Assembly (NCBI GenBank): GCA_006538405.1
Contig: BJKQ01000002.1
Coordinates: forward strand, 310,001 to 374,000
Direction of reading: 5' to 3'
DNA: 64,000 bases
Origin: Hansfordia pulvinata
Lineage: Eukaryota > Ascomycota > Sordariomycetes > Xylariales
This document shows, piece after piece, positions 32,640 through 45,053 of the stretch (position 1 is the first letter of the stretch; every line of letters starts with the position of its first letter). The notes beneath the pieces are model-generated. The model made no database searches. It had not been told where the DNA came from and saw only the letters and a list, made by a program, of their open reading frames with translations. The translations under genes and the position numbers were made by a program.

Positions 32640-35600
32640 GCGCCGTCCTGCGCCTCGGCATGTCCCCTTTCTTCGTAATGACCCTTCTCCTTGCTTTTCC
32701 TTTTGTTATCTTCGTGGCTGCTCCGGTCGGCAGTAGCTGGTCTGCTCCTTGAGCTGGGGCTTGGGGTGTTTGGCGGTTTCTTCATGTATGAGTACGGCGT
32801 ATCCATGGTGGTTCGCATGCATCGCAGGTCAGCATGCCCTGGTTGGCTGGGTAATGGCGGTATGAACTTCGGGTCCGGGAACATGGGAGAGCAAGTTACA
32901 TGGTAGATGCATGGCCGGTGTTCGCGTATAATTACCACGATAGGCGTTAGCATTTTGACTGCCGGACACCGGCTGTCGAGAATCAAAAGAGAGAGCCCAT
33001 TTCCACCCCCCTTGAAAAAAAAAAACCAGACCGCACTTGGCCGCTACTGCTCGTGCGAATACTGCTGATCCGGGTCCAAACTTCTAGCTCGTGTCCACCT
33101 CGTCTTGGCAATCGCGGGCTGCCGAGCCAGCTTTTAGGCACCTCACTAACCGATCGATCTGCACATTGAAGTATAGGTAGGTAGGTAATCATTTGTCAAC
33201 AGCCGCAATCGCATGGCTAGCACCTGGAAGCACCTCTCACGACAACCGCCTTCACGTGCAGTATATCCCGGGCGAAGCACCAAGAGCCGGAAACGAATCT
33301 CTTTCGAACCCTGTAAAACGTCGGGGCGGGCGCCGTTATTTATACAAGGCACGTGTGCCGGTAGTCCACCCAGGCCGCCGGACGTGATGCACCCCCCCCT
33401 CCCTTACACGCTCAGAACGCGCCACCTGGGTAGCGGTGGCGGGCGCCGCTGGCGAGGTCATCGCGAAAATGCCCTGCGAAACAGTACGCGTGAAAAAAAA
33501 AAAAAAAGGTTCCTCTCAGAGCGCCGCCACTCTCGCCCTGGAGATGCGTGTACTTCGGGTTTGCCTGGGTTAGGTACTCAACAGTGAACACCACGCTGTC
33601 GCCCACCGCCATCTCAACACCCCCCCCCCCCCCCCCCCCCCCTCTTTCTCTAGCTCGCCCTGCCATGTACACCGCCTCGTCGCCGCCGCCCCTGGGGGTG
33701 CTCTGGTGGCACTCGACGACGTACCTGACTAGTGGCGGCGGCGGCGACGACGACGACGACGACGACAGGACAGGCCGGAGACGTGTAAAGTCCACCCCCC
33801 CTTCTCTTCTCTCAACCCCCATCTCCCGCCAGGATGAGGGGTGAAATCAAGCCACCATGCAAGGGCGACAGCGGCGAGGAGCTGCCAGCAGTGGCTCTGT
33901 TATTGTTCCTCACTCTTCTCCTTTCCCGCGTGAGCAACGCCGTCCCTGTTGGCGGTTGCCCTCCCCTGCCCTGACTAGCGGCGACACACACGTCAGAGGA
34001 CACCGCGGTACTCCCCTGTCCGTCTCGCTGTCAGGATGCAATCCCGGCGTGGTGCAGACGGCACGTCCCCGCCCAGATTTTCCAGAAACTCTACCGCGTA
34101 GCTCCGCAAGAGCACCGTACGCCATGTATCTGAGACCACGTACTTCAAACCCTTCGAGAGGCGGTCCAGACTCGAGTCCGGGGAGCCCGCGGGATGACGA
34201 CGACGGCCTTCTTCCTCGATCCACGACGGACGAATATCCAGAGACTCGAGCGCGGAGATGGGGGCATGTTCTGGTCTGGCATCTACTGCCCATGGAAGCA
34301 GCTGCTCCATCGCTTTCGAACTTGGACACTCCCTCAGGGAGGCCCCCCCCCCCCCCCCCCCCGAGAGCCACATCCCCTCTCGTTGGTCCTTTCCCGCCAT
34401 CCAAACACAAAAGGGTATGTCCCAGGCCTTACGGGAGCTGCGGAGCCCGTGGTCGAAGAACATGAGCCCTACACTACACACGGAATCGTTACCTCGCAAG
34501 GAAGAGCCTAGAGGAACTGGTCAAAGCAGCGTACAGCAGAGTCGGGCAGGTGCGGCGTGGCGGGGAAATCCCTCCCCGCGCCGGCCGGGGCTGGGAAGGG
34601 GAGCTATTCACGGAAAGCCTCAGATGCAATTTCTATAATAGGTTTCCAAGGCTCTGGTGTATTGGCGCTTGGGCTCTTTGCGGAGGATGAGTTGGGGGGG
34701 GGGGGGGGGTGGGAGGGGGTGGAACATTTCGTCAGCCTGGGCTTGATAGAGGTACTTCAATGCTCGTTTGCCGGTCGTTGGCATATGCAAGTAAGCGTGT
34801 TGTGGCAAATACAACATGATTGATCATCACGCCCCTGGATGACGGGGGTGTCTGTCTAGAAGAACCAAAAAAAATCAATGTAGCCGCTCCGTAGCTCTGT
34901 GGGAGGTGGCACACGGCTTGAACAGTCGTTTTCGAGGCACACCTGCACAGCCCTCTGTCGGGTCTCCGGCCTGCACTCCCGCGCCACTCAGAATAAGTGC
35001 CAACCACGGCGGGTGTGGCATTTGCGGATGTCAAGGCTCGAGGCGAGGCATGAAGGATCCGCGGTGGCAGTGTACGGAGGAGTAATAAGCCCTACGGCCC
35101 TTACCTACATACATGTACCTACCTTCGTACCTATGCGCTGGCAGGAGCTCGTAGAACAGAACATCCATGAGAGCCCCCTCCCAGGCTGTGTGCACCAAAT
35201 TCCGTCCAGTGGGGGGAGTGGAGTCCCACCAGCGACCACGTTAGGGCTCGGATTGGCTCGCTCGGCTGCTTACCAACTCCCATAAAGCTTACCTACCTAC
35301 TATCTAAGGCTACACTCCAATGCCCACTCACCAAGCTGGCTGCGAATCAAGTCGCTGGCTGGCAGACCGCAGACTTGCAGAATCGCCGGTGTCCTCGGGG
35401 AACGTCTTCCTCCATTTATAAGAGAGTACTGAGGTATTTGTACAGTCACTGGCCTACTCGTATTGCCCTCGATTGTATCCAAGCCAAATTCGGCCCAGAT
35501 CCAGCGTGGGATCCGGATGGGCACACTCTGTTGGTAACGTTGGTGAAGATGCCCTGACGGAGGATACCCAAGTCCGGAACCCAGAAGCCGCGGCGGAAGC

Positions 35601-36899
35601 GCAGCCCGGCAGACCATGAACGGCGCTCAAATACGCAGGCGCGGTGACTCTCGGCATCAATCAAGGCCCCAGACCCCTGGGCGGCCGTGACGCATTGGTC
35701 AGGAAACAACCCCCCCCCCTGGGAGAACTCCCGCCTGGCGCGTCCACCCAAGTCCCAGTCGCAGCACCTCCCGAGTCGAGGGGCCCCCCTTGTCTGGAAA
35801 TCTATAAAGCATGGCAGTGGTAGCGTGGGAGATGGTGCAATCTGCGCGTGCACTTTTTCTCGCCGAACAACCGAGCCTCAGACCGACGTACCGAGACGCC
35901 GACAACGGCGGCAGCGAAAGTGATCCCGGGTAAACCCTTTGTCGGGGCGGACTCTGTTGCAAACTTGCGCCTGGCCGCGCGCCTCATGTGGTCCCCGACA
36001 AACGAGAATGAGTACACCCATTAATGGGCGGGGTCTGTTGAAGCCCGGAACGGGCATTTCGGTGCCCGAGCTGCTGCTCGGGTTGGCAATGGCCACTGCC
36101 GCGCCGCCGGTCCGCGCCCAGATACTGTAGGTACTACCAGGTAACTAACATGTTCGGACCTACAGCGCCGGTCAGCTGGTCTGCCTTGGTTGCCCAATTA
36201 ATTCAGGACCGCCCGCCGCTGTATGGTGTGCATCCGCGAGTGTGGTGAAGAAGGATTTGGCCACAATGCAATGGGTCCCGCACTCGGGCCGGATGCGGTG
36301 GCATCGGAAACTTGGAAGGTTCACTTACACGGACGAATAGCTAAGGTACCTGTCCACTTGACCCTACATACCTGGTAGCGTAAGTACTGACTAGGGCAGT
36401 CGCTAGATCGATTGGGGCTTGGCATCAGGGCTGAGGGAATTCCAACCTGACCACATACTGCGTGATACTATACTCATACGCGTACTCGTACCTATTCGCA
36501 TCGCTGGTGGCGTATCCCGTGCCTAGCGTGCCGAGGGGAAATCGCACGTGGGGTGTGGGGGGGGGGGGTGTGGCATCCAAAAGACCGTGTACGAGTGGCA
36601 AAGGGACTTTTGTCCGGCTCCTCTGCGTGGGTGTGATCGGCAAGATTCGGGCGATACATCCTAGAGAATTAGTACTGATAGCCCAGCCACTCGAATCAAG
36701 CCGCAAGCCCAGGCAGAGCCAGCGCTATGCCTCAAGTCGCTTAGGCGGTAGGCTCCGTCGTCAGCTTCTGCGCCCTCATCATCGGCCCTCAGGCTCGCCA
36801 ACCCCGCGTCTGCGCCACGGCTTTGCGGCACTCGCACACCGACGATCCCACGACCCTGGCTCGCAGTCAGACGTTCCATGCCATTTACAAGGCTACTCG

Positions 36900-36932
36900 T
36901 ACCTACCTACCTACCTACCTACCTACCTACCT
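36900..36932. repeat. (TACC)n tetranucleotide tract
   Basis: About eight TACC units in a row in non-coding DNA. Shorter versions of the same CCTACC/TAGGTA motif are scattered through all intergenic regions of the window. Confidence 0.9.
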
Positions 36933-39197
36933 AAGCTAACCGCTGTCGGCCGGGGCCTCGCCCGAGGCCTCGCCCGAGACCACTCAGGGCCAACTGTGCT
37001 GGACTGCCTCGCGCGTCAGATGATGACCTAGGACCGAAGCAGCTCTGGCTTCGTGCCGATGCTGCCTGGCGGCTGCTTCGTTCAGGGTTGCCAGACACCC
37101 GGCCGGGACCCGGGGCTAAAGGTACCTACCTCATGTAGGTATATTTACGTCGCCTCGGAGCAACCATCAGTCATTGCTGACAATGAGCCTGCTGCCTGCC
37201 CTCCTCCGTGGTCGACCATGGCTCCTGGAGTCCACACTGCGCACATCCTGGAACGGCGCACCGGGACGGGTGGACGGGGGTGGGTGTGGGTAGACGGTCA
37301 ACTACATACGAGTAGTCGGCAGTGAGTCTGGATCTGCATCGGGAATACTCGTGCGGCGGTCCCGTCTCACACGCAGGCTGTCGTGGCTCACGGGGTTATC
37401 AATATATCTTGCGCAGTACATGATTGTACTGCAGATCTTGGTGTGAGGCCTTGTACCGACAAGACATACTGATAACCCTGTGGCTGTCTCGATGCGCTCC
37501 AGCACGTCCAGGCCACTCGAAATAATAGCCTTCCGTCCGTGCCAGACACAGCTGCGCCAGGTAGAAAATTGACCGGGGTGAAGGAGGACAAACCTGGCTG
37601 CCATCCCTGCCGCCCCCCCCCCCCCTTGCAGCGGATCCCCGATACAGCAGCGAGCCCGCCCGCGCGCGTGCGGCATGGCTCCCCTGCCTGCCACATCCCC
37701 TGCCGCATTTCTGACGTTTCTTTCCGCCCCGCCCCTCTCAGCCTTCAGGCGGCCCCTGGGTCGCAAGGCTTGCTTGGCAGGCACAGTTGTCCCGCGTCTG
37801 GCTACCTTACCTGGGCCGTCTGACCGGGCAGCGAATGGGAGGCGGGCCGCGACAGGGGGGGGGGGGGGAACAGGCGTGAGGCCCGGGGCCCCCCTGGCTG
37901 GCAGGCCAACCTCCCTCGCAAAGCGTGCCCTTTACCAATCCTCCACATGCCTACTATCTTACTTATCCCGAGCAGCCCGGGCGTGTGGGAGACCAGAAGA
38001 GAGGAAGCTCTACTTCTGAGTCTTTGCGCTTCGGGGGCTCGCCACCGCCTGCGTTTGCGAGAACGTATAGGTAAGCCAAGGTTAGGAAGGGCCCTTTTGT
38101 TAGTCAATCCTCTCTCCGGCCCCCTCTCCCCCGTGGAGGGATTCCACCATCGTATTCTGAAGGGGAGGACAAAGAGGGAGGGGGGAGCAACGTTGACGGT
38201 GGTCAGCGGCCAGACCAAGATTCCGACCTCGAGAAGAGAGCCTGATGAAATAACCCCGTCCGTCGGAGCGCCGTCTCACGACTATCTAGTCGGCCCATGG
38301 CGGAAAGGCGGCACCACTTCAGGACGAATACCTACCTACGAATAGTGTCTCCCTTTCCCACTAGCGCGACAGCGCACACGGCTGCCCGTTCCGAGTACAG
38401 CGTGCACTACGAGCACGTTTGGAGTATCGCGAGGGGGTGGGTAGGTATGCGCCCTATTCGTAATGAGGTGGTAAGCATGCATCTGCGCCAGCAAACCAGG
38501 CCATCAGAGCGGGGAGAGGGCGTGCGACTAGTAGGAGCACCAAAATACGATACCCATACCCATAAGCATAATCTGCTCTAGCTGAGGAACTTTGCCTCCC
38601 GGGGAAAAGGAGGGGGGGTGGGGTAGTTTGTATCCACGTACCCGACGTCTCAGTTTGGGTTGGCGTACAGACCGTGTGCCTACCAGTTAGTAGCTTGAGG
38701 GGAAAAGGGGACTTTTTTTAATTCAGCATTGTTTCGAAACTTCTATATACGAAATGGGCGGGTCTCCGGCAATCGTGTTAGTCTCTTCACTGATAGCCTC
38801 TCTTTGCGATTCGACGGCTATCACGCGTTCATGCCGGGGCTTCCTTCCTAGCGCCACACATCGCATCCATCCTTGCCAGGCACGGCAGAACGACCCCGGC
38901 TGCGGTCTGGCGTCCAATAGGATGTGGCGGGGGGAAGGCAGGCAGAGCTTGCAACCCGCTCCAGTCTGCGTGCCGGCCTCGCTTCCACACACCCACACTT
39001 TTTTTTGGGTAGGAAGGGGGTTAACGTACCAACGTTATGCATACACTCAACCCGACCTGTCCTCCAGGGGCGCGATGCTGGGGCAAAAGCCCGCCGTACG
39101 AGGCACAGCCCGCCGGCGGGCTTGTTTCAAGAAGGGTTGTCGGCTGGTGGCTAGGGGCATGGGGCGTGGGCGTAGAATATGTACTTACACGGAAAAT

Positions 39198-39515
39198 ACG
39201 GAACAAATCCGGAACCACCATGCTCATGGCAAGTCGTAGGAAGAAAGAAGGCAGGTGCCTCCACTCCACGCTTGGGAACGGAATAGTCGACGACGTGGGA
39301 TAAAAATAATCGGGCTCCAAGAAAATCGTGAATCCCCCCCCCCCGAGACCGTATACGGATCTTCCCTTGTGCTCGGGCATATTGACAGTGGAAGTGGATG
39401 ATGATCCTGGCACGGCATCACTCAGCATCAATGAATGATGGTACGCTGTGATGCTGACGCCGGCGTCACGGAACAAATCCAGAACCACCATGCTCATGGC
39501 AAGTCGTAGGAAGAA
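39198..39515. repeat. 48-bp direct repeat pair, 270 bp apart
   Basis: 39198-39245 and 39468-39515 are identical except for one base (G/A at the 14th position), starting ACGGAACAAATCC and ending CGTAGGAAGAA. Flanks are unrelated. No coding function is apparent. Confidence 0.9.
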
Positions 39516-41194
39516 GGAAAAGCGGTACAGGAGTCTTTGTCCTGTAGGCAAGTTCCATCTCAGTGAGGTCGGCTGGCGGTGTGGGAAGGATGTGGCATAG
39601 AAAGTGTCTACCTTCGGGATTGAGAGCGGGCATGCGAGTGTTGCGCCGGGGGGGGGGGGGGGGGGGTAGCGAGCAACATTGAATCCCCGACGCGAACCAG
39701 GCCGGCGAACGGCAATACTGCCAGTTCGGGGTAACAGGGGGTGCGAATTGATCCACGGGGATGACTCGGCCGACTCTTGGGCCAGTCGCGGGTAAAGGTG
39801 TTGCTGTAGTTGTCGAGGCTCGCGGGATACGGTATCCATCTGGCCACAAGAACGAGATGTGGCAGCCGATGGCAGTAGAGAAAGATAGAAGAACTTGGCT
39901 GGGTGCCCCAAGTCAACTTGTCAACTCACACACTCACATCGCACGAGTCCGTGTTCAGCTGTCACTTGTGCCTACATGCACCCGACGAGTTTACTCGCAA
40001 CTTCTCGTGGTTGCTCGTGGGTTTCAGGTATGGCATGTATTCACCTCAAGTCATCTAGTGCACTTACAGGCCCGGGCCCTTGTAGCGACGCGAGGAGAGG
40101 TCTCCTTGGTGGGATGGAACGGCGGACGAGACACGGATCCATGATGAAGCTTCCAAGTCATTGGTAATCGCCGATGTGTCTGCGGGAGCAACTTGGTGCA
40201 AATGCATGCCATGCCTGCGGCAGCTAACAAAAGATGACATTTCCCGACAAAGACAAGCCCCCAGGCAGCAGCAAAACGAGGCTGTCCTGAAGCCGATACG
40301 GCTGTCAGACTACAGTCTACAGGTACGCTCGCGTTGGTCCGCAGCAGTCTAGACCACCGCAAATGCTTCGTCGAGGTGGGTGGCTTGTGAGCCCATAGGA
40401 GGACTGCCTGGCTTACTCCAGTACGTGCCTTGCCTTGTGTTCGAGGGCGGACGATGGAGGGGATGAGACCGGCATACTAGCAGACGCGAAACCGGCTGCG
40501 CCCGAGTCTCACGATGGGCTCAGCCCTACTCTGGCGTTCCAGAGCGATTCCATTTCAGCAGGAACGCAGGAGGACCACGCCTGAGGCTGTCAGGGCTGCT
40601 TGTTGGACTGTTGGTGCCGGGGGCTGGTGGAGGGCAAAAGGGCCTCTACCTACCACCTACCAACCTAAGAATAGGTCACCGCAGATGTTGCGCACGTCTG
40701 CTCGTACGAGCGCCAACTATAGCCTACAGGTGCGAGCGACGCTATCCCCGGCTATTTCGGCCGTGGCGCTAAACGCAAAGCGGCCCCCGGGGGGTGGGAG
40801 ACGGCAATCCTCACTGCCAGCAGCACTTTGCTATCTTTGTCGGAGGGAGCAAGCAGGATGCGTGGTGCAAGCTTCTCTTGGATCTATCATTTCCGTACTG
40901 GATGGGCCCGGGAGGGAGGCGCGGGTTTGCCACGCTGCACCGTACACGCCTCGATAGCTTCAGCCAGACACGCCCTCGCCACCGCCGAGGGGCCAGGGCC
41001 ACGCGCGAAGAAGAATAAATACACGCCGCCGCCTCTCTCGATAGTTGCCTCCTCCTCCTCTTCCCATTCCAGAGCATGTTGATGTGAAGCCAGAGGCAAA
41101 GAAAGGGTGACAGCTTTCATTTGTTTGTTTTTTTCCTTGTTTCCTTTCCCTCCTCTATTTCCTAGCGGTCTATTTTCCTATAGTCTGTCTCTCT

Positions 41195-41197
41195 ATC

Positions 41198-41233
<36 letters not shown>

Positions 41234-41234
41234 C
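41195..41234. repeat. (CT)n microsatellite in P450 leader
   Basis: A run of CT dinucleotides about 70-110 bp upstream of the P450 ATG, inside a longer pyrimidine-rich tract (41105-41275). Such tracts are common in 5' UTRs and promoters of filamentous fungi. Confidence 0.8.
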
Positions 41235-41303
41235 CCTCTCTTTTTCTCTCTACTTTCTCTCTTTCAAGTTCACTCGGGATCGTCTCCGTTTCTCTTCGCC
41301 AAG

Positions 41304-43134
41304 ATGCAGCAGAATCTGGTTCAGGCCCTGGCGGCCGCTGCAGTTCTCCTTGTAAGTCTACAACACACCTGCTGCTTGCAATACCCGCCACCGAAAACAT
41401 CAACCCCTCCCCCCTAAAAGCTAGCCCCAGTCGGCGCTACTGCAGGTACATCCACGTACCGGCAGAGCACTGAAGGGCCCGTGTTACAGACGGCTTGATC
41501 GCCACCACGCCACCACCACCACCACCACCACCCCCCACCATTCCAGGCACCATCGGCACTTCTGAAGCAGCGACAACAGCTAACCTCCATCTCCAGATCA
41601 TCGCCAAGGTCATCTACGTCCTCTACTTCCACCCTCTGGCCAAATACCCGGGCCCCTTCCTCGCCAAGTTCACCCACGCCTACTCGGCCTACTACGCCTG
41701 GAAGGGCGACAGCCATATCGACATCTGGCGCTGCCACGAAAAGTACGGCCCGGCCCTGCGCTACGGCCCCAGCCAGGTCTTCTTCAACACGCCCAGCGGC
41801 TTCCGCGACATCTACGGCTCCAAGGCCTCCACCCGCTTCCTCAAGAGCGACCACTACAATGTCCTCACCCACAACACCCCCAGCACCTTCACCCACCGCG
41901 GCGGCCAGGAGCACCTGCGCCGCCGCCGCATCCTCGCCCAGGGCATGTCCACCCAGGCCCAGCGCGACTACGAGCCCCGGATCAAGGCCCACATCGACAA
42001 GCTGTGCGACATCATCATGCCCGAGCAGGAGGAGGGCCACCACGGCTTCGGCCGCGCCTTCAACATGGCCGAGTGGACCAGCTACCTGTCGTTCGACATG
42101 ATGGCCGACATTGTCTTCGGCGCCAAGTACAACCTGCTGGGCGAGGAGCGCTTCCGCTACGTCATCGAGATGGCCGAGCTGTCCAACGTCCGCATCGCCA
42201 CCCTCGTCCAGATGCCCGGCCTGGCCTTTGCCAAGCTCGACCGCTACCTCTTCCGCCACGCCATCTACGCCCGCAACCGCTTCCTCAAGTTCGTCATGCG
42301 CCTGACCACGACCGCCGCCAGCTCAGCGCCGGCCGCGTCTGCGGCATCTACGAAAAGACCCACGCCGACGGCGTCCGCCCCCAGGACATCTGCAGCAAGC
42401 TCGAGAACGCCAAGGACCCCGAGACCGGCCGCGAGTTCAACCTCGACGAGATCGCCTCCGAGACCATCACCCTCATCATCGCCGGCTCCGACACCACCTC
42501 CTGCACCATGTCCTCCCTGCTCTTCTACCTCGCCGACAACCCCCGCGCCTACGAGCGCGTCGCCGCCGAGGTCCGCGCCCACTGCGCCAGCCGCGACGCC
42601 ATCAGCGGCATCACCCTCGCCCCCTGCGTCTACCTGCGCGCCTGCATCGACGAGGCCCTGCGCATGTCCCCGCCCGTCGGCACCGCGCTGGCCCGCGAGG
42701 TCCGCGAGCCCGGCACCGTCGTCGACGGCGAGGTCATCCCCGTCGGCTACGACACGGGCGTCGGCTCCTACGCCCTGCACCACAACAAGGACGTCTTCCC
42801 CGACCCCTTTGTCTTCCGCCCCGAGCGGTGGCTCGAGTCCGAGGTCGGCGCCGACAGCGTCAAGCAGGCCCGCGCCTGCTTCGCCCCCTTCTCCGCCGGC
42901 ATCCGCAGCTGCCTGGGCAAGGGCCTGGCCTACACCAAGACCACCCTGACCCTGGCCACCCTGCTGTACCTGGGCGACTTCAAGTTCGCCAAGGGCGACC
43001 TGGGCAACATCGGCCGCGGGCACCAGGGCGCCGTCCCCGGCCGGCAGTGCAACCGCGAGTTCCAGACCTGGGACTACATTGCCGGGCAGAAGAACGGCCC
43101 TTACTTGCAGTTCACCAGGCGGTCCGTGGAGTGA
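41304..43134 (+). CDS. Cytochrome P450 monooxygenase (one apparent frame break)
   Basis: Heme-thiolate monooxygenase, probably anchored in the ER. Exons 41304-41351 and 41597-43134 (intron 245 bp). The first exon is a 16-residue hydrophobic start that continues into IIAKVIYVLYFHPLAKYPGPF, a usual N-terminal anchor and proline hinge. Later motifs: I-helix AGSDTTS (~42482), ExxR in DEALRMSPP (~42650), RPERW (~42821) and the heme loop PFSAGIRSCLGKGLA with Cys at 42910-42912. The frame breaks near 42300-42345, after VMRLT and before RRQLSAGRVCG. One extra base there gives 528 residues, a normal P450 length, and all phases close. GT..AG pairs around the break would make a 29-bp intron, too short to accept. 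The motifs look like the benzoate-4-monooxygenase-like fungal P450s, but substrate is unknown. A tailoring role in the NRPS pathway is possible. Confidence 0.88.
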
Positions 43135-45053
43135 GCGTGGCGCGCGCCCCAGGGCACTCTTCTCCTCAGCCTTGCATTGCCTTTTTTCTTATTTATTTAT
43201 TCATGGCTTCAAACGGCATCTTTCCAATATGTATATCATCTTGAGGGGTTTTAGGGGTATGGGGTTTTCAAAGGCGGGCTCTTAAAGACCGGTCGGGCAC
43301 GGGTTTTGGGTAATGACGGCGACTCCTGGAGACAGTTGCCATTTCACGCATGTAATTTTATTTCTCCTCCTGTCAAAGCGATTCGGGCGGTTATGTAATT
43401 GATACCTCTAGCAGCGATGTTGTTTGGAATTCAAGATTCATCATGGGCGTCACCACTATCGTCAATTCGCCTGTTCTGATGCCGGTTCATGTTCGGGGCG
43501 GATGATGGGGCGGTCTGTGAGGCCGAGCCCATTGTGACATCCATGGTTCCGTTCAGAGCTGCGGCAAAAGTCCAGTCCATGATTTGAGATTCAAACCTCG
43601 GTCTGCTTTGTCGGAACCTTGATACACTATAGTCGGTGATGGTCATAAACGGATCGAAGTGGGAAGGAAGGGCAGGCGGCTGATCACCACGAACTCAGGC
43701 AAGCTCCCAAAAGTGGTCCCCCGCCCTCCCGGCAGCTTCCGAGCGGGAACAATTGGCCTTCTTCTTAGCCCCGTCAACCACAGTAGCGGAGCCGTGGGAG
43801 TGCGGATAGTGAGTGAGAGAGGGAAGACGAGAGGGAGAAGAACCAAAAAACAAGGGTGAGACCCGGCCCTCGATCGGACGGCCGATCTCCGCCAGCTTTC
43901 TTACTTATACTACCCGTACTGCACGCACGCACAGCCCGCGTGCATCCGGGGTCCCTTTAGGCACTACTCTAGATGCGCCGCTCTTGGAGTCGGTCTGCTT
44001 GCACCCCGCCGAATTGTGGCTCGCTGGTTGCTCTGCCCGCTGAACGATGGAGGCATCGGCAATTCGTTCCGCCTTGTTGCCCGGGGTGCGTGTACTACCA
44101 GTGTGCTTCGGAAGGCAGAACTGGAAAGTAGCTTGGGTGCAGGGCGGCGATGGGCAGCACCAGAACTGCGTGTTTCTGGAGGTCGTTAACGTCCACGACG
44201 GGGTGCAGCCCGGTCCTCTTTTGCTGGAGATCCATTCATTGGTGGGGTTGCAGCGGTCGAGAGATGCGCCAGCGCGTTGTCGGGGGCACTTTGTGAACAG
44301 CGCCAGCGGGTGGATCAGGGCTCGAAAGTCCCCTAGATACTGCCTGCCCAGGTGGTGCTGCTGCTGCTGCTGCTGATGTCGGGTGGGTGTAGGATCCTGA
44401 CGGGGGCAGTCGCTGGCTGTGCGGCCAGTGAGCTGCGCTGGGCCTCTCTGGGGCCTCCTAATTATAGCACCCGCGATCGCACTTCAGTCCTAACCTGACC
44501 TCCTCGCCAGCCGCACATGCCGCGCCTGGCTCCTGGCGCCGCGTGGCGCAGCGTCGACCGGTGGGATTAAACCCCTTCCGGGGCTGGCATTCGTCCGTAC
44601 CTACCTTACCTGTAGGTAATCATGCCGGCGGGCGCTGGGCCGCGGGGAGAGCGGCTTCGGTCTGTGTGCCCCAGTAGCGGGAGGGGCGCGCTCCCACTTC
44701 CACCGTCGAAATAGCACTAACACGGCGCCGTGTCGTCGTGGAGGATCCATGGCCAGCTTCCTTTGGCGCTGGGGCGGCCCTGACCCCGAGTATAACATCT
44801 GTGGGAGACCCGGCCACCCTCCTCGTTTCCGGGAAGCAAGGGCAGTCCTCGTCTTCTTTCTTCTCTATACTCTCTTCTCTTCGCTCCTCTTCCTTCCGCC
44901 GCCTTTTGCCGTGCCCCGGTTCCCGCTGACAGCTTTTCGCCCCTTTCATCGTCCCGTCTTCTTCTCGGCTGCGTCTTGCGGTCCTCCTCTCTTATCCACT
45001 CGCCCGTGATTCTTTATTCCTCTATATACATTTAATCTGCTCTGTCCGAGAAT
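43135..45053. other. Intergenic region between P450 and aminotransferase
   Basis: 1.9 kb, no supported gene. It contains a short CTG/CAG run (~44357-44376) and a pyrimidine-rich leader (44830-45005) just before the aminotransferase start, with a TATATA near 45024. Confidence 0.5.

Larger units (their letters stand above)
32640..41303. other. 8.7-kb gene-poor stretch
   Basis: No gene could be supported on either strand. The stretch has long homopolymers (C run ~33619-33642, C run ~34346-34362, G run ~34687-34700, G run ~39650-39666), a (TACC)n tract (36900-36932), dispersed TAGGTA and TACTCGTA motifs and a 48-bp direct repeat pair. The CT-rich part at 41105-41300 is the P450 leader. Its size separates the ABCC/RTA1 pair from the P450/aminotransferase pair. 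Confidence 0.5.

Noticed and set aside
42317..42345. Intron as explanation for the P450 frame break
   Set aside because: The only GT..AG pair that fits would give a 29-bp intron, below the size accepted for fungal splicing.
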